Assembly: GCA_013397455.1 (NCBI GenBank)
Contig: VYZB01000219.1
Span: 365,859 to 429,858, forward strand
Length of the DNA stretch: 64,000 bases
From: Crotophaga sulcirostris
Lineage: Eukaryota > Chordata > Aves > Cuculiformes > Crotophagidae
Direction of reading: 5' to 3'
Below the pieces are notes generated by a model. It made no database searches and was not told the DNA's origin. It saw nothing but the letters and a program-made list of their open reading frames with translations. Positions 35,301 to 45,300 of this stretch are shown one piece after another; the first letter of the stretch is position 1, and every line of letters begins with the position of its first letter. The position numbers and the translations under genes were made by a program.

Positions 35301-35719
35301 AAGCGGCACAAGAAATGACTAGCGATGTAATCCACTGGGGAGCTGGTTAGTAATTTTACAAAACTACTCATGAAAATCATCCTCAGTGCCAAAATTGTGT
35401 GGTGTTTACCTTTTCTGCCTGATCAGGGGTTTGCTGTAAATGTTGGTTGTCTTGAGGACTTAACTAACTTTCTGCTTGCTCTGATTACTAATTTCTAATC
35501 CTTTTATTTTACTAGAAACAAATTATTGTGGATCCATCGACCTTCAGTGAAGAACGTTTCAGGCCTTCCCTGGAAGAGCGCCTGGAGAGCATCATTAGCG
35601 GAGCAGCCCTGATGGCTGATTCATCCTGCACACGTGATGACCGACGGGAGCGTATAGTTGCCGAGTGTAATGCGGTGCGACAGGCCTTGCAGGATCTGCT
35701 TTCGGAATACATGGGGAAT
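20222..35719 (+). CDS. CTNNA1: Alpha-E-catenin (catenin alpha-1), 5' half of the coding region, six coding exons
   Basis: Alpha-catenin links the cadherin/beta-catenin complex to actin at adherens junctions and recruits vinculin under tension. The coding sequence is the join 20222-20326, 22541-22736, 29448-29614, 30372-30491, 32728-32994, 35516-35719: 1059 nt, 353 codons, continuing past the window. Every intron starts GT and ends AG and all phases agree. The protein begins MTAV and matches alpha-E-catenin as I remember it almost residue for residue, rather than the neural or testis paralogues. Human CTNNA1 has 906 residues, so about 39% is present. Residues 1 to about 260 form the N-domain (beta-catenin binding and homodimerisation). 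Residues from about 275 begin the M domain, with the vinculin-binding helix at about 325-353. LRRTM2 antisense in the following intron confirms the paralogue, since CTNNA2 and CTNNA3 host LRRTM1 and LRRTM3. One glycine is missing from a linker in exon 6 relative to human. Confidence 0.97.
20327..22540 (+). other. CTNNA1: CTNNA1 intron 2
   Basis: 2214 bases with gtaaga donor and TTTAG acceptor. It contains no recognisable repeat apart from short homopolymer runs (A-rich next to the donor, G-run near 21802). Nothing gene-like seen. Confidence 0.85.
22541..22736 (+). CDS. CTNNA1: CTNNA1 exon 3 (residues 36-101)
   Basis: The exon follows the acceptor ATGCCTTTAG and ends at donor CAAG|gtaagag. 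Its 196 nt encode 65 codons plus the first base of a glycine codon (phase 1). The peptide opens VTTLVNT, passes through a strongly basic stretch (KKRGRSKK, about residues 50-57), and continues into the amphipathic helix AHVLAASVEQATENF, part of the beta-catenin-binding and homodimerisation region. It ends EDVRKQ. Conservation with human alpha-E-catenin is nearly complete; the visible changes are a swapped S/N pair near residue 43 and a conservative I for V in the ELIAAVED segment. Confidence 0.96.
23560..24010 (-). mobile_element. Candidate solo LTR of an endogenous retrovirus (uncertain)
   Basis: The block has about ten CpG in some 420 bases, far above the surrounding intron. On the minus strand it has a TATA-like TATAAAAGG (23976-23984) and, about 365 bases downstream, a poly(A) signal ATTAAA (23613-23618) followed by GT/T-rich sequence (GGCTGTTTGTTGTTGTT). 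A TATA box, poly(A) signal and GT-rich tail in one short unit is LTR layout. I could not define TG...CA ends or a target-site duplication, and no viral gene is visible, so this may simply be an unusual intron patch. Boundaries are approximate. Confidence 0.3.
27303..27323 (+). repeat. AAAT microsatellite
   Basis: About five AAAT units in intron 3. Confidence 0.8.
29448..29614 (+). CDS. CTNNA1: CTNNA1 exon 4 (residues 101-156)
   Basis: The acceptor is CTTGTGCAG at 29439-29447 and the donor is AAAGTA|gtaagt. The first two bases complete the glycine codon begun in exon 3; the 167 nt then end in phase 0. The peptide includes GEFADDPCSSVKRGN and the hydrophobic helix RAARALLSAVTRLLILAD, which forms much of the N-domain four-helix bundle used for dimerisation and for binding the beta-catenin N-terminal arm. 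A Ser-Ala pair stands where I recall Ala-Ala in human (residues 106-107). An ATG in intron 3 (29405) is in frame with the exon but lies before the acceptor and is not coding. Confidence 0.96.
29615..30371 (+). other. CTNNA1: CTNNA1 intron 4
   Basis: 757 bases with consensus gtaagt donor and TTCTTTTAG acceptor. Nothing notable was seen inside. Confidence 0.9.
30372..30491 (+). CDS. CTNNA1: CTNNA1 exon 5 (residues 157-196)
   Basis: This small exon of 120 nt (40 codons, phase 0 at both ends) lies between acceptor ATTCTTTTAG and donor CAACAG|gtatgg. It encodes VEEGILKLRNAG through the end LNIMAAKRQQ, helical sequence of the second bundle of the N-domain. Being symmetrical (0-0), it could be skipped without changing frame, although nothing in the sequence shows that it is. 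Intron 4 before it is only 757 bases, the shortest intron in the window. Confidence 0.96.
30492..32727 (+). other. CTNNA1: CTNNA1 intron 5
   Basis: 2236 bases with gtatgg donor and CTAATAG acceptor. It holds one antisense CR1 3' fragment at 30685-30958, about 190 bases after exon 5. The rest is unique. Confidence 0.88.
30685..30958 (-). mobile_element. CR1 LINE fragment, antisense, in intron 5
   Basis: AATCATAGAATGGTTTCAGT followed by the standard antisense CR1 3' UTR; 5' truncated after about 275 bases. Confidence 0.9.
32728..32994 (+). CDS. CTNNA1: CTNNA1 exon 6 (residues 197-285)
   Basis: The acceptor is TTTCCTAATAG and the donor is TTCGAT|gtaagt. The 267 nt (89 codons, phase 0) encode ELKDVGHRDQMAAARGILQ, then LYTASQACLQHPDVAAYK, helices that finish the N-domain. 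These are followed by a low-complexity Gln/Gly linker (QQQGGGGELAY) leading to the M domain. The linker has four glycines; human alpha-E-catenin as I remember it has five, so numbering after this point is one lower than human. The exon is noticeably more GC-rich than the surrounding introns and uses many C/G-ending codons. Confidence 0.96.
32995..35515 (+). other. CTNNA1: CTNNA1 intron 6
   Basis: 2521 bases with gtaagt donor and TTTACTAG acceptor. No repeats or gene-like sequence recognised. Confidence 0.88.
35516..35719 (+). CDS. CTNNA1: CTNNA1 exon 7 (residues 286-353, vinculin-binding helix)
   Basis: The acceptor is ATTTTACTAG and the donor is GGGAAT|gtgagt. The 204 nt (68 codons, phase 0) start KQIIVDPSTFSEERF and end LLSEYMGN. 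The segment DDRRERIVAECNAVRQAL followed by QDLLSEYM (about 326-351) is the vinculin-binding helix of the M1 bundle, exposed when the protein is stretched. The leucine known in human as L344, needed for vinculin binding, is present at position 343 here. The next exon (AGRKERSD in human) lies beyond the window. Intron 7 hosts LRRTM2 on the other strand. Confidence 0.96.
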
Positions 35720-36380
35720 GTGAGTATCTGCTGTTCTGTTTGTTTAGTTTGTGTGGGGTTTAACTCCATGCGATTTATCTCAAATGTGGAATCGATGCTG
35801 GTTTGTTCCATTCCAGAGCAGAATTTGAGCAGTAACCAGTAGTCCTAAAAGATTTGTCAGGAAGCAGCATGAAGTGTACTTAAATCATCAGTGATACTTA
35901 CCTTAAAATTGATCTCTAGTCTTCCAAGCAACTATTATCATCATAAAGTACTAACCCTTTGGCACTGTTCTTGTTTTATGACTGTTAATGATGACTTGCA
36001 TAGAAATTCAATAGAATTAGTCTGTTTTTCCACCTCAGTTTACATAAGGTATCTTGGCTTATGGACAAAGCAGTAGTGCTTCACTTCTGCTGCAATTTGG
36101 AAAGTTTAACTGTGTCGCCTCTTGGCTAACGGCATAGATTCTCAGAGTCAAGTTAATTACTGTTGCTACTCCATTTGAGTTGAGGTGATGTACCAAGTTA
36201 AATATCTTGTAAGAAATCCAGGGAGCGGTTTGGTATAAATATTGGGCTCTGAGCACTTTTTTTCCAGTGCTTAGGCATTCCATGTGCACGCAGTATGTGA
36301 AGCCTGAGGGCATTTCTACAGTGAGAGTAAGTGTCATGTCTTGTGAATAAGATGCTGTGTTTGAGGACATCATGATATAA

Positions 36381-36709
36381 AGCAGCCCTCCAGTACTGAA
36401 AGGGGCTCCAGGAAAGCTGGGGAGGGACTCTTGATCAGGGAGTGCAGGGGTAGGACAAGGGGGAATGGTTTTCAGCTGAAAGAGGGGAGGTTGAGATGAG
36501 ATCCTAAGATCTCATCCCATTTTCCCGTGAGGGTGGGGAGGCCCTGGCCCAGGTTGCCCAGAGCAGTGGTGGCTGCCCCATCCCTGGAGATGTTCAAGGC
36601 CAGGTTGGGCTTTGAGCCCCCTGATGCAGTGGGAAGTGTCCCCGCCTATGGCAGGGAGTGGAACTGGATGGGCTTTGAGGTCCCTTCCCAAATCATTGCA
36701 TGACTATGA
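36381..36709 (+). mobile_element. CR1 LINE fragment, sense, in intron 7
   Basis: From AGCAGCCCTCCAGTACTGAA to a decayed tail TCATTGCATGACTATGA. It contains an internal perfect 9-base inverted repeat (36495-36516) absent from its sister copies. Confidence 0.9.
36495..36516. repeat. Inverted repeat within a CR1 copy
   Basis: GATGAGATC at 36495-36503 and its exact reverse complement GATCTCATC at 36508-36516 around a 4-base loop CTAA. It replaces the sequence TTAGGGAAAAATG found at this place in sister copies. Confidence 0.75.
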
Positions 36710-39700
36710 TATAATACTGGATTTTCCTCCCCTCTGTTGCCTCTTTGCTCTTGTATCTATGGGTTTAAATCTCAACAGCTCTTGTGGTGAGAGGGGAGGT
36801 TGGGAAATTAGAAGGTTTAGACTCTTTCCAGTCTTTCAACTTAAACACTGTTAAAGTTAATTTCAGAAATAAAGTTGCAGAAATGGTAGTAACTGAAGTG
36901 AGCTATGTGGCTTGTAGCAGTTTGGCAAGTAAAATTGGCTGGAAGCATCCTAATGGAGTGAGAGGAAGTCTTGTTTATGCTTTTGAGCATGTTTGAGGTG
37001 GAACTTAGTTCAGAGATACTTTCTGGACAACAGAATGTATTTAGAAATGCTGCTGTGTTATGTACTTTACCTTCAAATCACTTGGTGAGAACTACTTCAG
37101 CGTAGAGCAAAACGGATCTGAAGGCTACTGTGTACGGAATAGGGCGGTGTGATTTGGAGAACAGATGCGATGTGTGGTAGAAAGAAAGTAAAACAAGGAT
37201 TTCTGTTTACCAAAGACAAGGACAAAATAATTGAACAAAACTGAAAGGCAAGTCTTCTATAGCCTGCGGGCTGAGCTAGGTACTTCATGTAGGTTGTCTT
37301 AATTGCTTGGGAAAGTGGCTTGTGCTCAGCATTGACATTATGTAGGACTTCAGACTGCAGCTGGGAAACTAGCCGTGCCATTTAAAATTCCTTTTGGAGC
37401 AGGGTGTTTCGTTAGTATGTGGTGAATCTCTAACAATTCCTCAGACAAATGTGCTGCTGGATTGGATGAAGCCCTATCACCATGATTCGGAGTAAAACAT
37501 CCACCAAATGCTAATTAAAAGTGTGGGAGAGGTAAATGCTCAGTCTTGCATATAAGAGCTGGTGGTGTTTCTCTCATTGTGAGTTGGTCAATACCTGCGT
37601 AAGATTGCAGAGCTTTGACTTCCTTTTGCAGGAATGCCGTCCTCTGCCTTGGCTCTGTGCTGTTGCTTCTGATATGCAAGTTAAACTCATCATACTGAGA
37701 TGGAAAGAATGTATTCCCTCTGTTATCTCTTTTAACACATTGTGAAATTAGTGGAGCATGCTGAATTTTTTAAAGTCACTACTATGTTACGATTGTAGAC
37801 AGGGTAGTTGGGGAAATGAGATTAGAAATTCAGTGAAATGGAGTGGAAAAAGCAATTGATAAATTATGGTGAAAATGTGGGATGGTGTGTAAAAAATCCA
37901 TACTGAGGGTAGGAGAAAACCCTCAATGATTAAGCTGAAGAATGAATAATAGTTGGGAATCTGAAGAGTGAGAAAGGCCTGATACATCTCCAGGAAGGCA
38001 GGGATGTGCTGACTTACACAGCGGCAGAGGAAGTGCCATGTCATGTGTATGTATGATACACCCGCAGCCGTCTCCTGGTGTGCGGCTCTCCAGCCTCCCT
38101 TTGAAGGAGGAGATGAATCGGACATTAAATCTGCTAATTGCCCAGCTCTTGCAGTGCATCATTAATCCTATCTGAGTGCTGGAATAAGAAGTGTTTATTG
38201 GCCAAGTGTAAAAATTCAGAGAGAAGATTGAATGAGGAATACAGTGGAAAGGCTGAAGCACAGGAATGTCTTGAGGCAGATTCCCTTTATGTTTTAAACG
38301 CCCTCTGTTTAGTGACTTCCTCTAGCTTTTGGGTTTCCTTTCAGATCTCTGGCAATACGAAGGCTGTTCCGTAGACAGTTTATAACTTAAAATGCAGTGT
38401 TTTGGACCCATAGTTAACTCTGGGCCTGTCCCCGGAGCTCTGTAAGCCTGAGAGCCTTGCAGGTTGTGTTATGATGCGTGGCACAAGTTCCTGTCTGAGT
38501 AACAGTTTTCAGCAATAAACTGAACTGCAAGATCTCTTGACCCTGCCACATCTGCTGGCATGGTGACGAGGCCTGTGATTATGCCCCTGAAAGAAGGGCA
38601 AGATGTGCTCCTTCCTCAGTTTATTACAGAAGTCTGTATCCCCTTTTTCTTAGATTGGTGTGTGCTTCCTTTTCCACCTCGTACACCTGCCTTACTGTTT
38701 TTCAAGAGCAGTTTGGCTTGGTCAGACTTAGTTGTGTACGTCATGGCCAGTGTTGTGTCCTGGCAGGGATCGGCAGCGCACCCTCCAGGAGAGAGGATGG
38801 TAGCATGGGAAAGGCGCGGCTTTACTACCCCAGAGCATCCCCCACATGCTGGCACTCCACAGCTCAGATACTTCCAGAACAAGCATTGTCGCCTGCATCA
38901 CTCATGTCCATTGAACTTCATCTACCTTTTTACGACCCAGCCTCTGGGTTTACAAACCACGTTCCTTAAAATGCCAGCTGTTCATCCCTTAACTGTAGCA
39001 TCTGATCCTTTAACTTTTCCCCCTCATCTTCCTCTCCACCTAGGGAGAGCTGGTTTCCATTATGGCTTTTGCTCACTTCTCACGATTCCGACAGAAAATA
39101 GTTTTCCTTTTTAAACTTGCATTGTAGATCCCTCCTGAATTAAAACAGCAAACATGAAATGCCTATATGCGTTTGATTTTTATTGCTTGGAGTAAGCGTG
39201 ATTCTTGCTGCTAACACTGAATGGCAGAGCAAGAGTGGGATGGCCTAAAAAAAATTCATTATTGATTCTGACTAGCTTTGTAAAAGCATAGTCGTCCAAG
39301 GTCTTGGATCTGGGATCATCTGCATGGAATGCAATAAATAGACCACATCAGTTGTAACTGAATTTGTAATTGATGGCAGGGTCCAGGTCTGTGTGTGATC
39401 TGTTGCAGCCAGGCGTTCTTGGTGTGTGTTTTATTAATTGAATGAAAATGTTTCACAGCGTATCTGAGTTGAGTTGGACATTGATACTAGACTTGGGCAG
39501 GGGAAGAGGGTAGAACAAAGCATCTGCTTGAGTGACGTTCAAGATTAATAGAATAGTACCCCAATGAAGAAGTTAGTAAGAAAGCTCAGATCCTGAATGC
39601 AGCAATACAACAAGATAAAACAGAAACAGGCTTTTGTGTCTCACTCCATCGTCTTATGTGGGTAGATGTTGACCAATTGCATTTTGCTGAAATAAAAAGT

Positions 39701-42312
39701 ATGAAGCAGTATAATTTTTTGACACCACTGCCAATTCACACAGCATTGCCTTGCACAAGCAGCCAGGGTGATCCCTCTCCCCCTGTAGAGAACAGGTACG
39801 ATTCTTGTCAAGGTCTCTGGTTTTCTGTGCCATACCAGTCAATCCTGCTTCAAATTTATACGCGTTGTTTTCATTGCAGTTAGATTCTGTAAACTATTTA
39901 AAGTGAATGCATAAAAGGAACCAGTGGGCTGATAGAGCTGAAATATTTCTGCCTTTCCAAGAAGCTGCTGTAGAATTGAGAGGTAAGGAAATGTCTACAG
40001 CCACCCAAATCCATAAACATTAAGTTGTGACAGAGTATGTGCTCTGTGCAGTCGCTCTCCATGGGTGTTGTTAGCGCAGAGGTTGTCAGCCTGCCTTGGT
40101 TGTAGCTGCTGGGTTAAATGTGGTAAATGGAGGAGATGGTGGGTTTTGAGGTTGGCGTTTAGCGATTTGAAAGCACAAGGCATCTGCTGGAAACTTAACC
40201 AGAAGTTTCCATTCTGCTCTCAGTGTGACTGCATTGAACTCACAGAGGACATCAGTTATCCCATTGACCTGTCAGGCTGGAAATAACTTCCTGAAGCTCT
40301 TGACAGGCCATTTGTATTGCTTGATGCAAATGCCCTCAGGGCTGGGGACAGTTCCTTGTGCAGTGTTTTGGAGTCATTCACAACAGTGATCAGAGGTGTC
40401 CAGCTCTGTTTAGCATGCACAGAAATGGGCAGAGAGCCCTCCCTGTAAGTCTGTTCTGTACCCCATCAATTGCTAATGCATGTGGCTGCCCTGTCACACA
40501 CACACCAGTAACTTGGACATGTGCTAGCACAAACTTCGTCAGAAGTTCGGCTTTGGCCGGTGTGGAATGCGAACCTAGAGCCCCACTGTGTACAACATGC
40601 TCTTGTACAATAAAATCCCTTGTTACTACATTTGGAAACGATGAATCATGTTACATAAAGTAGCTTGACAGCTCCTATTTTAATGGGAATTTTAATGCTT
40701 TCATATTAACATTCTACCTGTGTCCTTGACTGTCTGGATTGCGTTAGAGGTGCTTGGCAGCAAATGGAGAAAACCCACCGGGGGCTGGCTTCAGAGCAGG
40801 CGTTCCTGGCGCCGATTATTTCAGCAGAGGTTTTCCAATTTCCATTTTCTATTTGGCCCCAAGTGGTTGAGTAGCATAGGGGCTGTATTTCCTTCAGTGT
40901 TAGATTTTCCTCTAATTTAGAATTGTTTAGCACAACCTGGAGGTAAGCAAGGAGTTTGAACCCTGGGCTGCTGCAGTCGAAGGAATTCTTGCATGCTGAC
41001 CAGTGTGGTTTGGCTCTTGGGATATCTGAAGTAGGTCTCAACACTTCTGGTTTTAGACTTGGTGGTCTCATACCTTGCGAAATGCTTGGTTTGCACCCTG
41101 TTTCTGTTTGGTGTGCTTATGGAAGTGTACTACTCCAAACAAGTACTGCTTCCTTGATCCTAATTGCACTACTTCGCTTTTCTTCCGGAAGCTTCTGTGA
41201 GCATTTTTGATGCTTGAAAATGAATGGACAAGGAAGCACCTAGCTTATCTATTCGATATCTGTTGGGAGAAATAATTTTGTCTTCAGAACTATCAGTGAA
41301 GGGTATTTCCACTCCTGACACACTTGTGATTTACAGAATGGAGATGTGCTTTTATTATGGATTTGCTTATTAATAATGTTGATCCGGAGCTTTATATTCC
41401 CATCAAGGGTTCAAGTTTGGAAAGGAATGCATGTGAATTTTCACAACTGCACAGCTTAATTATAATAAGAATCTCTATATTTTAGAGGATCCTTGCGTAG
41501 CCCTTTTAATGAAAGCAGCTGTTTCTGTGGAAACAGATGTGAACCAAGATGGCAGACTGATCCATATTTATCATAAAGATGCTGGTAAAAATTCTGCCTT
41601 GAGATAATCTACATTTTCTCTTTTAATATTGTTTCAGTCAGTTTAAGATGCTTGAATGACGATGTGATGGATGTGTGTTTGAAAGCCTGGATGAGTTTTC
41701 CTGTTGTGGACTTTGCTGTTCAATAGAGCTCTGCTGTTACGCTGGGCACAAATTTCCATAGACATTATCAGTTTGACAAAGATGCTGCTTTGAAAACTTG
41801 AACATTTCTGAAGTGATAGAGTTTTTAAGCGTAATGCTTGCAGGCTGACGTAGAGTAAATAATTCAGCATGCTTGGAGCGGAGCCTGAGGAAGATGAGAA
41901 TTTCACACGGCATCAGCTGGACATTTTGGGGCCACAGAAACGAGTTTCCAGGTTGTTTACCCAGCGTCATCCCAGTTTGGGACGTGGCATGGGGTATGTT
42001 TTCAGAAGACAACCTGGGAACTTTTCGTTTTTGGGCAGTAATACAAGGACTTGTGGAATAAACGGAATACAGCTCATGCAGAGCTTCATGAGCCTCATGA
42101 GCTTTGGGTTTTAATGCCTTTCATAGCTCCCTGCCATCCCAGCAGTCACTCTGAGCTCATCTTGGTGCTCGTGTGGAATTGCTGATTTGGAGATCACTAA
42201 CAACTACCGCGATGAGGGTGCTCAGCCTCAGAGAGGAGGGAGGGCAATACATCTGGGCTCCAGCTCTTTGTTGTGGCCAGTTGTAAGCATCAGTGCAGTC
42301 AACCTCTGCTGA

Positions 42313-42390
42313 GTCACAGTATTACATGGTTGGAAAGGACCTCTGAGATCGAGTCCAACCTATAGCCTAACACGAACACCAACTCATCAT
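42313..42390 (-). mobile_element. CR1 3' fragment, antisense
   Basis: GTCACAGTATTACATGGTTG and the AACACCAACTCATCATC phrase match the subfamily at 15852. About 80 bases. Confidence 0.75.
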
Positions 42391-45300
42391 CACTCGTCTG
42401 TCGGTTCTTTTATCGAAGTGGCACAAGTTGAAATTTCCAAGTACTTTCTCCGTCCCAAGGCAGCGCTGGTGCTGTGCAGTGGGAATGCAGTTCTTCAAAG
42501 CAGCGTATGGCTGGCTCAACGCCTGCTCAGAGGCACGCAGCACCTCCCAACACTCTCACCTGAAGTCCAGTTCCAGCACAAACTCAGCAGGCTATTGAAA
42601 TCTTAAATCACTGCTAAATCATTGCTCTTCTCCATCCACTGCCTTCAGCCTTTGCTGCTTGTTTGGCGCAAAATTGCTAGCAGCAACTCTTACATTGAAT
42701 AGATTTGACAGTAGCTGGGCCTTAGTTTAAGCTGTCTGGTACAGCAGTACTCAGCCTTGCAGTCCTTCCACGCTTTTCAGTGTTTCTAATGTAGACTCTT
42801 AATGTATGTAAAAGAAGGGAGGTTGCTGCCCTCACTTAAATTGCTTGCTCCCTTCATGTGTGCAGTGGAATTAAGTCTGATGCTGGCTCTAAACTTGAGA
42901 ATTGAGTCCTGCAGATGCCCTGTGTGACAGGGACGACTTTGATCCTACCCAATCCCTCCTCTCCTCCTTCACCCCTTTAGGTTAGTATTATCTCTGTTTC
43001 CTTTCTTCATAGACATTGTCTGTCTCCAGTATTAACCCGTATCGAATATCTTCTAATATTGTGTTATAAATCCAGACCTTTCTTAATCTACTGTTGGTCA
43101 AATAACGTTTAAAGCTGGTGGAAGGAAGACCTGAAATAATATGTGCACACTTTTGATATGGCAGTTGGCATTTAGCAGCACTTTACTTTTGTGGAGCTGG
43201 AAACCATTTTATATAAATATGCTATTATGCTATGCATGGATTCTGCTTTAAAATTCTGTGGTTTGTGACTTAATTCATTTGATTTCTACTGTTTTGTAGG
43301 AAAATCCATGAACTCTTTCTACCTACTTAAGAGTAAATATACAGTCACCCCTAATGAAACTCCATTTGTGATACTTGAGCACTCTCTCAAAGCCAGAATT
43401 GAGGAGTATAGATGGAACAGAGCGTGTACGTTTGCACAGTGCCCACTGATCTGTGGATAAACACTCTTTTAGCCTCCAGTAGGATCATGCTCTCAGTGTG
43501 CAGAAGTATTACACACACAACTGGGCTTTTGAATTCCTCTTGTTGGAGGGAAGGGATAATGGAATTATTACAGAGTTGGAATACTGTAGTTCTTGCATTA
43601 AAACAAAATATTTGCAATCTCAAGTCCTGGACTTCCCCCTTTTCTTTTTACAAACTCTGGATTAATTTCCTACTTTTGTGCAAAATGGAATTCTAAAGAT
43701 AATGAAGTGAGAGATGAGGGCAGTTGCTGTCCATGTGCACATGTGTTCCTGTTACTGTCTGGCACTGCTTACATCCTCTCCAGCTCTCGGGTGCTAGGCA
43801 GAACCTATTGTGCTCCATGGATTTCGCTTTCCAATATCTCTTCACCTTTTTTATAAATCCCATGAAAGCGGTAGAGACCTTGATGGGAACCAATGATTTC
43901 TATCCTAGATGTGGTGCTTAATATCTAAACTGTGCTATTCCCTCACCTCTTTTATCCTCTGTAAGAAAGCTGATGTTCTATAGCGCTCATAATGTGTCCT
44001 GGAGCCTTAGACCTATTTTGTCCGAGAAAGTCAACTGAATCAATACAGAATAATTAGCATTTGTGACTTATCCAAGTAGTGGCAGCTCTCTTGAATGTAA
44101 ATAGAGGCGGAAGAGTGACTTAATCCTCCTTGTGTCTAAGGAATGGGTGAGGGCTAAGCTGTATCTTGGAAAGTGTCTGCACAGGGACGTGTTTCTTCAG
44201 CAGGAGAGACAGGAGTGAGAGGCAAACGGACAGAGGAGAAACAGAACAGAGACAGCTTGTGTATGCCAGGATTAAAAATGTGCTCAAAGCTTTGAAAAGG
44301 CTTTACTTCATGAATTTGGAGACTGTATACTCAGAAATTAATCTTGCTGAATTGGCACTTGACAAGAGTGGTTTCTTTACAATAACAGCAACATACCTAT
44401 TGGTGCTCAGGCAAGGAGCTTCCTTGCAAAGGTGTGCTGGAAGATGTGTTTTCCTCACCACCACTTTAAAAGTTTTCCCTGGGCATCAAGCTGTAAAGGG
44501 AAACCCAGGGCACTTGGGAAAGCTGCAGTGGTCAGTGAAAAGGCAAAGCCTGCGCTTGCTTTCACAAATTACTATGCCTTTTGAAAATCGAGTGTATTTT
44601 TCTTTAATGTCTGTATGCTTCAGACCGAACGCAAGTCTTGTGTGATGTGCAGCCATTCGTGGATTATTGACTCGTGTGCATGTGTGTTAACCTCTGACTG
44701 TCAAGAAAAAGGGGATTTACCGTTCATTGGGTACTCTGCTCCTGCCATATGTGGCCAGGAAAAAAAATTGCTTCTCGGCTCAGAATCTCTTCTGTGTGCC
44801 TGAGGTACTGTCATCTGTGGCTTCCTGAATATGGTAACTTGAATTGACATGATCGGTTATTTTATGAAACCTGCGGAACAAACTGGGGAAATGAAGCCTG
44901 ATAGCACTTTGAACAACAGTGGAAAGGCTTTGGAAACAGAAGGCTCTTGGTTTAGAGGGTGTTTAACTTTGTAGGTATGGTATCATGAGAGTGAAGTATC
45001 TGTGGAGCAAAGGAAATGCAGGTGATATGGGAGTGTGTGGTGGGGTAACTGGAGGGAGATGAGGTTCCTGTGGATGCGGAGCAGTTTAACCTTGGCAGTG
45101 CAGACCCATTCACAGGTCTTGCTAGGCTAAGGTGTTCTGGCAGCAGGCAAGTGCCATGGGACTTCTCTGGACACTGAGCCCTTTCTACTTATTGTCTGCT
45201 CCACATTCAGCTTCTAGCTTGACTTTTGTCTCCTATGTTCTAGAGAATATATTTTGGTTTCATTTAAAAGATGGACTCTTTTAAAACAATTCATATACTT

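Noticed and set aside
44166..44645. 159-codon + strand reading frame in intron 7
   Set aside because: No recognisable domain or repeat; fits chance length in intron sequence.
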